Shown in pieces: positions 28,618-38,110 of a stretch of 64,000 nt of DNA. Origin of the DNA: Clostridium muellerianum (GTDB lineage: Bacteria > Bacillota > Clostridia > Clostridiales > Clostridiaceae); the NCBI RefSeq assembly GCF_012926525.1, contig NZ_JABBNI010000047.1, positions 124,001-188,000 of the forward strand. Direction: 5' to 3'. Each line of letters opens with the position of its first letter. Position 1 is the stretch's first letter. The translations under genes and the position numbers were made by a program. The notes under the pieces are model-generated. The model was not told where the DNA came from. It saw only the letters and a program-made list of their open reading frames with translations, and made no database searches.

Positions 28618-30078
28618 ATGGGAATGGTTTATCTTATAGGAGCGGGACCAGGTGATGAAGAACTTATAACTTTAAAGGCTGCAAGAAAGTTAGGAAAGTG
28701 TACAGCTGTAATGTATGATAGACTTGCTGGAGTGGGTATTTTAAAATACTTAAATCCAGATTGTAAAATATATTACTGTGGAAAAGAACCAGGATGTCAT
28801 TATAAAACACAAGATGAAATTAATAATATGCTGGTAGAACTAGCTAAACAGGGACATATTGTTGGAAGAATAAAAGGCGGCGATCCTTACATATTTGGAA
28901 GAGGAGGAGAAGAAGCTTTAAGGCTTATAGATGAAGGAATAGATTTTGAAGTTATTCCTGGAATCACATCTCCTATTTCTGTACTTAATTATGGTGGTAT
29001 ACCTGTAACACATAGAAAGATAGCACAGAGTTTTCATGTGTTTACTGGAAAAAGTGCTGAAAAGTTAAATATTAACTGGGATGCTGCAGCCAATGTTGGA
29101 GGTACACTTGTATTTTTAATGGGATTTGAAAATTTAGGTGTTATTTCAAAAAAACTTATGGAAAGTGGAATGAATGAAGCTACTCCTTGTGCAGTGGTTA
29201 TGAGAGGAACTACTGCTAAACAAAAAAAGGTGGTAGGAACTTTAAAAGATATAGAAGAAAAAGCCTTAAAAGCAGAATTACATTCTCCATCTATTATAGT
29301 GGTAGGACAAGTCGTACAGTTTAATGATAAATTAAATTGGTATGAAAAAAAGCCGCTGTTTGGGCAAAATGTATGTATAACTAGAACTAAGGAACAATCA
29401 AAAGAGATAAGAGAAAAGTTAATAGATTTAGGTGCAGAGGTTACAGAAATAAATTCTATAGAAATAAAACCTAATGGAGAAGCACTTAAACAATATATAG
29501 ATAAATTAGCTTCTTATGATTACATGGTATTTACCAGTGTAAATGGAGTAAATAACTTCTTTGATTATTTAAATAATAATGATTATGATATAAGAGGAAT
29601 AAAAGCAGTTTTTGCTGCTATAGGACCTGCTACTGAAAAAGCTATAAAGGAAAGAGGAATTATTCCTAAAATTATTGCAGAAAAGTTTGTAGCAGAAAGT
29701 TTATTTGAAAAAATGAAGGACTTTGTAAAACCTGGAGATAAGATATTCTTGCCAAGAGCTAAAAATGCAAGACCTTATTTAGTAGAAGCTTTAAGAGAAA
29801 AAGGCTGCACTGTAGATGAATGTTATGTTTATGAAACAGTAGTAGGAACGCTGCCTAATAATAAATGCTTTGATAATGTGGATACAGTAATATTTACAAG
29901 TCCAAGTACTGTAAACAATATGATAGAACTAGTTGGAGTAGACAGCATAAAAGAAAAGAGTGTAATTGCCATAGGACCTATTACGGGTAGCACATTAGAA
30001 AAACAAGGAATAAAGTATGAAGTTTGTGATGAATATACTACTGAGGGAGTTCTTAAGAAGTTAGTAGATAAGAATTAA
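28618..30078 (+). CDS. cobA-hemD: Fused uroporphyrinogen-III C-methyltransferase / uroporphyrinogen-III synthase
   Basis: Bifunctional 486-residue enzyme. Residues 1-245 are SUMT, which methylates uroporphyrinogen III at C2 and C7 to precorrin-2 (VYLIGAGPGDEELITLKA, GRIKGGDPYIFGRGGEEA, EVIPGITS, GTLVFLMG). Residues 250-486 are HemD, which cyclises hydroxymethylbilane (VCITRTKEQS, YDYMVFTSVNGVNNF, IAIGPITGSTLEKQG). This fusion is common in clostridia. ATG 28618 follows AAAGGGATGAGAG. Intergenic repeat R1 starts 45 bp after the stop. Confidence 0.95.
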   Translation: MGMVYLIGAGPGDEELITLKAARKLGKCTAVMYDRLAGVGILKYLNPDCKIYYCGKEPGCHYKTQDEINNMLVELAKQGHIVGRIKGGDPYIFGRGGEEALRLIDEGIDFEVIPGITSPISVLNYGGIPVTHRKIAQSFHVFTGKSAEKLNINWDAAANVGGTLVFLMGFENLGVISKKLMESGMNEATPCAVVMRGTTAKQKKVVGTLKDIEEKALKAELHSPSIIVVGQVVQFNDKLNWYEKKPLFGQNVCITRTKEQSKEIREKLIDLGAEVTEINSIEIKPNGEALKQYIDKLASYDYMVFTSVNGVNNFFDYLNNNDYDIRGIKAVFAAIGPATEKAIKERGIIPKIIAEKFVAESLFEKMKDFVKPGDKIFLPRAKNARPYLVEALREKGCTVDECYVYETVVGTLPNNKCFDNVDTVIFTSPSTVNNMIELVGVDSIKEKSVIAIGPITGSTLEKQGIKYEVCDEYTTEGVLKKLVDKN

Positions 30079-30123
30079 TAGTTTAACATTGGTAATGTAA
30101 AAATAATAAGACATACTATTTTT

Positions 30124-30366
30124 GAGAGGACAGAGGACAATTGACAGAGGACAGTGAAGGAGGATTTTTCTCCACTGCACTACAAAAAATCTTCAATTAA
30201 ATTTTTGAAGGCTCGTTTTGCTAAGGCAAAACATTACTGATATCTTATTTATATAAATTTAAAGATTTTTTACGTTAGCAAAGCAAGCTTTAAATTAAAT
30301 TAGTTTTCTGACGTAAGGAAGAAAACTTACCTTCATTGTCCTATGTCCTCTGTCAATTGTCCTCTC
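30124..30366. repeat. GGACA palindromic intergenic repeat R1
   Basis: About 243 bp. The left end is GAGAGGACAGAGGACAATTG followed by ACAGAGGACAGTGAAGG; the right end is its near-perfect inverse ending TGTCAATTGTCCTCTC. The ends are built of 7-base units of the type GAGGACA. Inside, GTTTTGC-TAAG-GCAAAAC makes a nested hairpin. Homologous to R2-R4. Lies between cobA-hemD and hemB. Confidence 0.9.
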
Positions 30367-30458
30367 AAAAAAGGTTGCCTATTATGTAAAATAAAATGTA
30401 ATTATAATTAAACATATTTACTGATATAAAAATAATTAGAAAAAGGGGAAATGACCAA

Positions 30459-31430
30459 ATGTTTAGAAGACATAGAAGACTAAGAGAAAACAAAGTTATA
30501 AGGGGAATGGTAAGAGAAACTTACCTTCATACAAGCGATTTTATATATCCATTATTTGTAGTAGAAGGAACAAACATAAAGGAAGAAATATCATCTTTAG
30601 AAGGCAATTATCATTTTTCTATAGACAGATTACATGAAATAGTAGATGAAATGAGAGAAGTTGGAGTTAGAAGTGTATTACTATTTGGAATTCCAGATCA
30701 TAAAGATGAATGTGGTAGCGGAGCTTATGATGATAATGGAATAGTTCAAAAGGCTGTAAGAAAAATAAAAGAATTAGATCCAGAAATGTTTGTTATAACA
30801 GATGTTTGTATGTGTGAATATACAAGTCACGGTCACTGTGGAATAGTTCATGATCATCACGTAGACAATGATGAAACTTTAGAGTATATAGCTAAAATAG
30901 CAGTATCACACGCAAAAGCTGGAGCAGATATGATAGCACCTTCTGATATGATGGATGGAAGAATATTAGCTATAAGAGATGCACTTGATGAAAATGGTTT
31001 TAAAAATGTATCTATAATGTCATATAGTGCTAAATATTGTTCAGCTTTCTACGGACCATTTAGAGAAGCAGCAGATTCAGCACCTCAGTTTGGAGATAGA
31101 AAGGGTTATCAAATGGACCCAGCTAATGTAAGAGAAGCTATGCTTGAAATAGAAGACGATATAGATGAAGGTGCAGATATTATAATGGTTAAACCAGGAA
31201 TGCCTTATCTAGACGTAATAAGATTGGCAAGGGATAGATATGATGTTCCAATAGCAACTTATAATGTAAGTGGAGAATATGCTATGGTTAAAGCTGCAGC
31301 TAAAGCAGGACTTATAGATGAAAAGAGAGTAGCGCTTGAAATGTTAACATCATTAAAGAGAGCAGGAGCAAAAATGATTATTACATATTATTCATTGCAG
31401 GCAGCTAGATGGATTAGAGAAGAAAGATAG
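30459..31430 (+). CDS. hemB: Delta-aminolevulinic acid dehydratase (porphobilinogen synthase)
   Basis: Condenses two 5-aminolevulinates into porphobilinogen. 323 residues, the usual length. The zinc-type metal site [15 protein letters not shown] with its cysteines is near residues 116-130. The catalytic lysines are in [15 protein letters not shown] (near 193) and [10 protein letters not shown] (near 246). [20 protein letters not shown]-like [16 protein letters not shown] is also present. ATG at 30459 after AAAAGGGGAA. It follows repeat R1 and is separated from hemL by a foreign-looking two-gene cassette. Confidence 0.96.
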   Translation: MFRRHRRLRENKVIRGMVRETYLHTSDFIYPLFVVEGTNIKEEISSLEGNYHFSIDRLHEIVDEMREVGVRSVLLFGIPDHKDECGSGAYDDNGIVQKAVRKIKELDPEMFVITDVCMCEYTSHGHCGIVHDHHVDNDETLEYIAKIAVSHAKAGADMIAPSDMMDGRILAIRDALDENGFKNVSIMSYSAKYCSAFYGPFREAADSAPQFGDRKGYQMDPANVREAMLEIEDDIDEGADIIMVKPGMPYLDVIRLARDRYDVPIATYNVSGEYAMVKAAAKAGLIDEKRVALEMLTSLKRAGAKMIITYYSLQAARWIREER

Positions 31431-31526
31431 TATACATTTGATATAGATGAACATATTTTCTTGTGTGATAAAAAATATCTGTGGCACCTTTAAAGTAGTA
31501 GTTCTTTTTATATGCCTTAAAAGGAG

Positions 31527-32339
31527 GTGGCTGGTATCAATTTTCTATTTTGGAATTTAAATAAAAAAGTATTAATTAATGAAATTGTAAGTTTATGCAA
31601 AGAAAATAAGATTGATGTTTTAATTTTAGCTGAATTTAAAGGAACTGACTTAGAGTATTTGGAAAGAAGATTAAAAGATTATAATAAAGATTTTAAATTA
31701 GAATTACATTTACCTAAGAATCGTACAGTTATGTTTCATACATTGAAACATGATGTTGTTAAGTTAAAAGATGGGAAATACTTCTCAGCTTATAAGATCA
31801 AAAATAATATAGATGAAATTATGGTGTTTTCGCTACATTTACCTAGTAAAATGTATTTAGAGGAAAGAGAATTATCTTTACATGTGCCTAGAATTGTAAG
31901 AGAAATTGAAAAGCTTGAAGAAGAAAATAAAAATGATAAAACTATTGTTATTGGAGATTTTAATATGAATCCATTTTCTGATGGGATGGTTTCATCAGAA
32001 GGATTTCATGCAGTAATGAGTGATAAAGTGGCAAAAGAAGTGCAAAGAAAAGTATTGGGCGAATATAGAAAGTATTTTTATAATCCTACTTGGCATCTTT
32101 TAGGAAATGCTAAGAATAGTACAATGGGAAGTTATTTTTATCATAAAACGCCTATAAGTTATGCATGGAACGTACTTGACCAAGTAATTTTAAGACCGAG
32201 TTTAATTGATAAGTTTTGCATAAATGATTTAAAAATAATTAGTAAAATTAATTTGAATGAATTGCTTACAGAAAGTGGAATTCCGGATTGTAGAAAATAT
32301 TCAGATCACTTACCAATATTTTTTAAGTTGGATTTATAA
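31527..32339 (+). CDS. Endonuclease/exonuclease/phosphatase (EEP) family protein
   Basis: About 270 residues with the EEP fold marks: FWNLNKK at the N-terminus, metal-binding glutamate in LILAEFK, VIGDFNMNPFSDG in the middle (near 146) and SDHLPIFFKLDL at the C-terminus. It would hydrolyse phosphodiester or phosphomonoester bonds in DNA, RNA or a small molecule; the target is unknown. The start is odd. The only conventional start is GTG 31527, which overlaps AAGGAGG (31521-31527); the ATC at 31536 has ideal spacing. It is co-oriented with the hem genes but unrelated to them, and is coupled to the next ORF. Confidence 0.75.
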   Translation: MAGINFLFWNLNKKVLINEIVSLCKENKIDVLILAEFKGTDLEYLERRLKDYNKDFKLELHLPKNRTVMFHTLKHDVVKLKDGKYFSAYKIKNNIDEIMVFSLHLPSKMYLEERELSLHVPRIVREIEKLEEENKNDKTIVIGDFNMNPFSDGMVSSEGFHAVMSDKVAKEVQRKVLGEYRKYFYNPTWHLLGNAKNSTMGSYFYHKTPISYAWNVLDQVILRPSLIDKFCINDLKIISKINLNELLTESGIPDCRKYSDHLPIFFKLDL

Positions 32340-32353
32340 GGAGGTAGTGTTAA

Positions 32354-32776
32354 ATGGGAAAAGACTTATGGGGGAATATTGATCTAAAGAAATCAATAGA
32401 GAATGCTCCACATAGTATTTTGAAAGAACAAGCAGATATATTTGAAAAGAAGATGAAAGGCACACTTTATATACGATTGGTAAATTTAGGAATTAAGAAA
32501 AAAGGTAATTATAAGTTTGCAACTAATTTTGAAATAGCGTCACAAGCTTTAGATAATTATTCATATACTTTATTTACATTATATTCAAATCCGGAAAAGA
32601 ACTATCCTGTTGCTATTGATTGTACTTACGCTTTGGAAGATGAAGAATATGAAGATGAAATGGATTTTTCGTATATATGTAATAACGATGATGAATTTGA
32701 AAATTCATTAGTGAATATATTTCAATCCAAAGAAGTTATGGAAATAATACAAACACTATATGCTAAAAGCGTGTAG
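32354..32776 (+). CDS. Hypothetical acidic protein coupled to the EEP nuclease
   Basis: A 140-residue cytosolic protein I do not recognise. ATG 32354 follows AAGGAGGTAG, 14 bp after the EEP gene, so the two are expressed together. The N-terminal half is mixed (LKEQADIFEKKMKGTLYIRL), the middle reads NYSYTLFTLYSNPEKNYP and the C-terminal half is strongly acidic (LEDEEYEDEMDF, NNDDEFENSL). The acidic character and small size would suit an inhibitor or immunity protein for the neighbouring nuclease, but that is inference only. Confidence 0.6.
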   Translation: MGKDLWGNIDLKKSIENAPHSILKEQADIFEKKMKGTLYIRLVNLGIKKKGNYKFATNFEIASQALDNYSYTLFTLYSNPEKNYPVAIDCTYALEDEEYEDEMDFSYICNNDDEFENSLVNIFQSKEVMEIIQTLYAKSV

Positions 32777-32845
32777 CATATAAGTAATATTAAAATAAAT
32801 AATAGATTTTGAAAAATATTAAACAAATGTTAGGGGAGTTACAAT

Positions 32846-34114
32846 TTGAGAAATTCAGATATATTTAATGAATCAAAAATATATATGCCAGGTGGAGTAA
32901 ATAGCCCAGTTAGAGCTTATGTAGGTTTAGATATTGATCCTCCAGTTATAAAAAAAGGTTCAAGAGCCTATGTTTATGATGAAGATGGAAAAGAGTATGT
33001 AGACTTTGTAGATGCATGGGGACCTATGATACTTGGACACTGTGATGAAGATGTAGTAAAAGCAATAAAAGATACAGCAGAAAATGCAATTGCTTTTGGT
33101 ACACCAACAGACCTTGAATTAAAGTTAGCAAAACATATATGCACTACTGTAGACAATGTGGATATGATAAGAATGGTTAATTCAGGAACAGAAGCAACTA
33201 TGAGTGCTATAAAGCTTGCTAGAGGATGTACAAAAAGAGATAAAATAATAAAATTTGCAGGATGTTATCATGGACACTTTGATGGATTCTTAGTTGAAGC
33301 AGGTTCAGGTGTTATGACTTCAAATATTCCAGGATCACCTGGAGTTCCTGTAGGAAGTATAGAAAACACTTTAATTGCTCAGTACAATGATTTAGATAGT
33401 GTTAAAGAACTTTTTGAAAAACAAGGAGAAGAAATAGCAGCAGTTATTATAGAAGTAGTAGCAGGAAATATGGGAGTTGTATTAGCTAAAAAAGAATTTT
33501 TACAGGGTGTAAGAGATATCTGCACAAAGTATGGCGCTATATTAATATTTGATGAAGTTATGACTGGTTTTAGAGTTGCATATAAAGGAGCACAAAGCCT
33601 TTATGGAGTAAAACCTGACTTAGTAACTTTTGCAAAGATTATGGGCGGCGGACTTCCATGTGGTGCTTATGGTGGAAGAAGAGATTTAATGGAACAGTTA
33701 GCACCAAACGGTCCTGTATATCAAGCAGGAACAATGTCTGGAAATCCAATAGTTATGGCAGCAGGATTAGCAGCCGTTACAAAACTTTATAATAATCTAT
33801 CATATTATGATCAGATGGATAAAATAGGAGCAGGAATTCAAAAGGCAGCAGAGGAAATAGGAAAAGAAAAAGGTCTTCCAATAGTTGTTAATAGAATGAA
33901 AACTATGATGACTATATTCTTTAATGAAGGTGGAAAAGTTGAAAACTATAAAGATGCTAAGAAAAGTGATACCAAACTATATGGAAGATATTTTGAACAT
34001 ATGCTAAAGGGTGGAATAATGATGGCACCATCACAGTTTGAAGCTATGTTTATATGTGTAAAACATACAGAAGAGCATGTAGAAAAATTTGCTGAATTAA
34101 TGAGGAAATTCTAA
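32846..34114 (+). CDS. hemL: Glutamate-1-semialdehyde 2,1-aminomutase
   Basis: PLP enzyme that finishes 5-aminolevulinate synthesis after HemA. The 422 residues open with [20 protein letters not shown] and carry [46 protein letters not shown] and the Schiff-base lysine in [18 protein letters not shown] (near 264). TTG start at 32846 behind AGGGGAG. It is parted from hemB by the EEP cassette, and followed by the hairpin element P2. Confidence 0.95.
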   Translation: MRNSDIFNESKIYMPGGVNSPVRAYVGLDIDPPVIKKGSRAYVYDEDGKEYVDFVDAWGPMILGHCDEDVVKAIKDTAENAIAFGTPTDLELKLAKHICTTVDNVDMIRMVNSGTEATMSAIKLARGCTKRDKIIKFAGCYHGHFDGFLVEAGSGVMTSNIPGSPGVPVGSIENTLIAQYNDLDSVKELFEKQGEEIAAVIIEVVAGNMGVVLAKKEFLQGVRDICTKYGAILIFDEVMTGFRVAYKGAQSLYGVKPDLVTFAKIMGGGLPCGAYGGRRDLMEQLAPNGPVYQAGTMSGNPIVMAAGLAAVTKLYNNLSYYDQMDKIGAGIQKAAEEIGKEKGLPIVVNRMKTMMTIFFNEGGKVENYKDAKKSDTKLYGRYFEHMLKGGIMMAPSQFEAMFICVKHTEEHVEKFAELMRKF

Positions 34115-34141
34115 TAAGGATATAAGTGCAAGTAAGCGAAG

Positions 34142-34383
34142 CAACTTTCAACTGTATTCCCACTGATATATGTTGTAAAGGAAAACTCACTTCATTTTGA
34201 AGTTCTAATGCTTGAGATATTGAAAAATATCTACCTCCTCAAATGCGACGTCCTGTCGCTTTCGGAGCTTTTGCCGTCCTGGCAAAAATTACGATATTTT
34301 TCAATATCTCAAGCAAAGGACTTCTAAAATTTGTTCGAATATTCCTTTACAACATATATCAGTTCCCATACAGTTGAAAGTTA
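34142..34383. repeat. Long palindromic hairpin element P2
   Basis: Arms CAACTTTCAACTGTA... and ...TACAGTTGAAAGTT close a nested structure. CTGATATATGTTGTAAAGGAA pairs with its inverse ending at 34372, and TTGAGATATTGAAAAATATC / GATATTTTTCAATATCTCAA encloses two small GC-bearing hairpins (GCGACGTCCTGTCGC and TTTTGCCGTCCTGGCAAAA). Same architecture as P1, P3 and P4, but a different sequence. It fills the hemL-cbiA gap with a tail module at 34425-34483. Confidence 0.8.
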
Positions 34384-34424
34384 CTTCTTAGTACATTGCA
34401 GTATACTTATTAAAATTATAGTTA

Positions 34425-34483
34425 ATTCTAAGTTATAACGCTTAAAAATTGGGCGCAGCCTGTTGTTTGAATATATTAAAGGT
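34425..34483. repeat. Tail module shared with the P1 region
   Basis: ATTCTAAGTTATAACGCTTA followed by AAAATTGGGCGCAGCCTGTTG and TTTGAATATATTAA; the same order is found at about 10777-10831 after P1. It contains the three-base-loop stem GGCGCAGCC. No ORF. Confidence 0.6.
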
Positions 34484-34603
34484 GTTATTAAGTGCAATTT
34501 AGTTCATCATTATTTGTTCTTTGATATTTGAATTTTTTAAGGGTTCGCGTTACATTATGTTTAAAGGATGAAGTTAAGAATGTGTAAGTAGGGGGTGTAA
34601 TGC

Positions 34604-35926
34604 TTGAAAAGTATAGTAATATCCTCTAACAGTAGTGGTGGAGGAAAAACCACAATAACTTTAGGAATTATGAAAGCTCTTATGAAAAAGGGATTTGATG
34701 TACAGGGATATAAGGTAGGTCCGGATTACATAGATCCAGCTTTTCATAGTTACATAACAGGAAAACCTTCTAGAAATTTAGATTTGTTTTTAATGGGCGA
34801 GGAAGGTGTAAAGGTGGCTTTTTCTAGGGGAAAAGGTGACATGGGTGTAGTAGAAGGGGTTATGGGTCTTTATGATGGCAAGGGAATAGATTCAAAATAT
34901 TCTACAGCACATGTGGCTAGAGTTTTAAATCTTCCTATAATACTGGTTATAACACCTAAAGCTCAAAGTGCTACTTTATGTGCAGAAATAAATGGAATAG
35001 TTAATTTTGAAAATGCAAATATAGCAGGTATTATATTTAACAGTATAAGTGAAAGCTACTACAGGTTGTTAAAAGCTGCAGTAGAAAAAAATTGTAATGT
35101 TAAAGTTTTAGGATATGTACCTAAAGATGAAAAGCTATCATTAAAAAGCAGACATTTAGGACTTGTGCAAAGTAGTGAAATAGAGGATTTAAATGAAAAG
35201 ATAGATTTGTGCAGTGAACTAATATTAAAATATGTTAATTTTGAAGAGCTTATAACCTTTTTTAAAGAAACAGAAAATTATGAAGATAACTATCATTTAA
35301 TTAACAAAGGTAAAAAGATATCAATTGCTTATGATAAGGCTTTTAGCTTTTATTATACTGAAAATATAGAACTTTTAAAAGAGCTAGGTGAGGTTACTTT
35401 CTTTAGCCCTATAAAAGATAATAAAATGCCAGAGCATACGGATTTATTATATTTAGGTGGTGGATACCCAGAAGTTTTTATTGAAGAGTTAAGTTCAAAT
35501 AAATCTATGCTTTTAAGTATAAAAGAAGCTCTTGAAAAAGGTACAACTTGTTATGCTGAATGTGGAGGTTTAATGTATCTCACAGAGGGTATAAAGAATA
35601 TGGACAATGACAGAGTATTTGAAACTGTAGGATTTTTTAAGGGCAAGTCTTATATGACTAAAAGACTTCAAAATTTTGGATATGCAGAACTTGAAGTTAT
35701 GGAAAAAAATAATCTTATTAATGTAGGTACTAAGGTTAATTGTCATGAATTTCACAAATCCTATGTGGATTTAAAAGAAAATAAAATTTGTAGTTTAACA
35801 AAAGAAGTTTATGATGGGACCTTAAAAAAATGGCAGTGTGGTTATTCTAAGGAAAATACAATAGGTGCCTATGGACATGTACACTTTTTTGGAAATTTAG
35901 ATATGATTAAGCAACTTGTAAAGTAA
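34604..35926 (+). CDS. cbiA: Cobyrinate a,c-diamide synthase
   Basis: ATP- and glutamine-dependent amidation of cobyrinic acid at a and c. About 440 residues. N-terminal P-loop SSNSSGGGKTT (near 7-17), GYKVGPDYIDPAFH, VVEGVMGLYDG, and a C-terminal amidotransferase with Cys in TCYAECGGLMYL (near 320) and the final GAYGHVHFFGN. TTG start at 34604 after GGGGGTG. It restarts the corrin genes after element P2; the following cobT begins 55 bp later. Confidence 0.95.
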   Translation: MKSIVISSNSSGGGKTTITLGIMKALMKKGFDVQGYKVGPDYIDPAFHSYITGKPSRNLDLFLMGEEGVKVAFSRGKGDMGVVEGVMGLYDGKGIDSKYSTAHVARVLNLPIILVITPKAQSATLCAEINGIVNFENANIAGIIFNSISESYYRLLKAAVEKNCNVKVLGYVPKDEKLSLKSRHLGLVQSSEIEDLNEKIDLCSELILKYVNFEELITFFKETENYEDNYHLINKGKKISIAYDKAFSFYYTENIELLKELGEVTFFSPIKDNKMPEHTDLLYLGGGYPEVFIEELSSNKSMLLSIKEALEKGTTCYAECGGLMYLTEGIKNMDNDRVFETVGFFKGKSYMTKRLQNFGYAELEVMEKNNLINVGTKVNCHEFHKSYVDLKENKICSLTKEVYDGTLKKWQCGYSKENTIGAYGHVHFFGNLDMIKQLVK

Positions 35927-35981
35927 TAATAGTAAAGCTCATTATTAAAATATCACACTAAATAAGAATGGGGGGAAAACA

Positions 35982-37055
35982 GTGGGATTATTAGAAGAAA
36001 CATTGAAAGCAATTAATTCATCAAATAAAGAAGCTATAAAGTCAGCTTGGGATAGACTAGACAATCTTACCAAACCTATAGGAAGCTTAGGGGAACTGGA
36101 AGAAATAGCTGCAAAAATGGCTGGTATTACAGGAAAAATATATAATAAAATAAATAAAAAAAATATAGTAATAATGTGTGCAGATAATGGTGTTTGTGAA
36201 GAAGGAGTAAGCTGTTGTGATCAAAGTGCTACTGCAACTGTTACTAATAATTTTACTAGAGGTATAACAGGGGTATGCGTTTTGGCTAAGTATGCCAAAT
36301 CAGATATAACTGTTGTAGATGTTGGAGTTAAGGGAGAATTTAACAATCCTAAAATAGTAAACAAGAAAGTAGTATATGGTACTAAAAATATGGCTAAGGA
36401 ACCTGCAATGACTAGGGAAGAAGCTGTAAAAGCTATAGAAGCAGGAATAGAAGTTGTAGATAAGTTAGTTAAAGAAGGCTATGATTTGTTTGGCACAGGA
36501 GAAATGGGGATAGGAAATACTAGTACTAGTGCAGCAGTTTTAAGTGTGTTAACAGATCTTTCAGTAGATGTTGTAGCTGGAAAAGGGTCAGGACTTACTG
36601 AAGAACAATTTGAAAATAAAAAAAGAGTTATACAGAAAGCTATAGAAGTAAACAAACCTGATAAAAATGATATTATAGATGTAATTTCTAAAATAGGAGG
36701 TTTGGATATAGCAGGAATTTGTGGTTGCTTTTTAGGAGCAGCAAAAAATAGAGTGCCTATAGTAATAGATGGTTTAATATCTTCAGCAGCAGCACTTTGT
36801 GCATATAGATTAAATAACAATGTCATAGATTTTATATTTCCTTCGCATCTTTCAGCTGAACCGGGAGCAGTTTATATGATGAAAGAACTTAACTTAAAAC
36901 CAATGCTTAATTTAGGAATGAGATTAGGAGAAGGTTCAGGTTGTCCTCTTGCATTCAATGTTATAGAAGCAGCACTTGAAGCTATGAATAATATGGCAAC
37001 TTTTGATGAAGCAGCATTAAATAGCCACTGTTATGTGGATATTAGAGAAAAATAA
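35982..37055 (+). CDS. cobT: Nicotinate-nucleotide--dimethylbenzimidazole phosphoribosyltransferase
   Basis: Activates the lower-ligand base as alpha-ribazole phosphate. 357 residues, the normal length. Motifs: LGELEEIAAKMAGI, MCADNGVCEEGVS, FGTGEMGIGNTSTSAA, and the catalytic glutamate in GMRLGEGSGCPLA (near 317). GTG start at 35982 behind GGGGGGAAAA. Which base is used (dimethylbenzimidazole, or p-cresol/phenol-like or adenine in other anaerobes) cannot be told from the sequence; no bza genes are in the window. Confidence 0.94.
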   Translation: MGLLEETLKAINSSNKEAIKSAWDRLDNLTKPIGSLGELEEIAAKMAGITGKIYNKINKKNIVIMCADNGVCEEGVSCCDQSATATVTNNFTRGITGVCVLAKYAKSDITVVDVGVKGEFNNPKIVNKKVVYGTKNMAKEPAMTREEAVKAIEAGIEVVDKLVKEGYDLFGTGEMGIGNTSTSAAVLSVLTDLSVDVVAGKGSGLTEEQFENKKRVIQKAIEVNKPDKNDIIDVISKIGGLDIAGICGCFLGAAKNRVPIVIDGLISSAAALCAYRLNNNVIDFIFPSHLSAEPGAVYMMKELNLKPMLNLGMRLGEGSGCPLAFNVIEAALEAMNNMATFDEAALNSHCYVDIREK

Positions 37056-37087
37056 TGTAGCAATAAAAGCAGAATGGAGAATAAATT

Positions 37088-37708
37088 ATGGATTATATAA
37101 AAATTCCTATGGACATAGAAGAAAGAAGTTTTGAAATAATTGGAGAAGAAATGGGACCCCACAATTTCACAGAAAGAGAGCTTAAAATAGTAAAAAGAGT
37201 TATACATACCACAGCAGATTTTCAGTATAAAGATTTAATTTATATAAGAGAAGGTGCTATAGATAGTGCACTGGAGATTTTAAAAAAGGGAACTACAATA
37301 TATACAGATACTAATATGGCTGCATCAGGTATAAATAAAGCTGCATTAAAAAAGCTTAACAGCAAAGTGGAATGTTTTGTATCTAGAGAAGATGTAACAG
37401 AGATAGCTAAAGAGAGAGGAATAACCCGTTCTATGGCAGCAGTAGAGAAAGCTGCAGCTGAAGGCGTAGAATTCTTTGTTTTTGGGAATGCACCTACAGC
37501 ATTATTTAAACTTATAGAACTTACAAAGCAGGGAAAGGCAAATCCTAAATTTATAGTAGGAGCTCCAGTAGGATTTGTAGGAGCAGCAGAATCTAAAGAA
37601 GAAATAGAAAAGTTAGATGTTCCAATGATAACTATAAGAGGAAGAAAAGGCGGAAGTGGTATAGCAGCCTCCATAGTAAATGCACTTATGTATATGATAG
37701 CTAGATAG
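37088..37708 (+). CDS. cbiC: Cobalt-precorrin-8 methylmutase
   Basis: Moves the C11 methyl group to C12, giving cobyrinic acid. 206 residues with VKRVIHTTADFQY holding the catalytic histidine (near 41), TIYTDTNMAASGINKA, FFVFGNAPTALFKL and GAPVGFVGAAESKE; the family length is about 210. ATG at 37088 after AATGGAG, 32 bp from cobT. Repeat R2 follows within about 75 bp. Confidence 0.95.
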   Translation: MDYIKIPMDIEERSFEIIGEEMGPHNFTERELKIVKRVIHTTADFQYKDLIYIREGAIDSALEILKKGTTIYTDTNMAASGINKAALKKLNSKVECFVSREDVTEIAKERGITRSMAAVEKAAAEGVEFFVFGNAPTALFKLIELTKQGKANPKFIVGAPVGFVGAAESKEEIEKLDVPMITIRGRKGGSGIAASIVNALMYMIAR

Positions 37709-37782
37709 TATCATAATATAGGAATATAAAATAGAAAATTAACTTATAAAAATGTTTATTAGTAATAGTTAAATATATTTTA

Positions 37783-38008
37783 GTTGACAGTTGACAATTG
37801 ACAGAGGACAGTGAAGGAGGATTTTTCTTCGCTGCACTACGAAAAATCTTTAATTAAAAAACTCTTGCTTTTTTATTTTTTAATGGCAGTTTATGAGTAA
37901 GCGATGTTTTGCATTAGCAAAACAAGCCTAAAAAAATAAATTAGTTTTCTGACATAAGGAAGAAAACTCACCTTCAATGTCCTCTGTCCTCTGTCAATTG
38001 TCCTCTGA
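37783..38008. repeat. GGACA palindromic intergenic repeat R2
   Basis: About 226 bp. Left end GTTGACAGTTGACAATTGAC followed by AGAGGACAGTGAAGG; right end CCTTCAATGTCCTCTGTCC then TCTGTCAATTGTCCTCTG. Nested hairpin GTTTTGC-ATTA-GCAAAAC. Lies between cbiC and cbiD. Confidence 0.9.
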
Positions 38009-38110
38009 AGATATATTTATAGATTTCAAACATTACCAATAATTCTCGTAGTATAAGTTAAATTGAGAGCTAGAAATCCTATAAAAAATGTCCAGATAGA
38101 AGGTGAAAAT

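Noticed and set aside
37240-37674. Minus-strand ORF of 144 codons inside cbiC
   Set aside because: Antisense shadow of a well-supported gene; the AT-rich codon bias leaves long open frames on the opposite strand.
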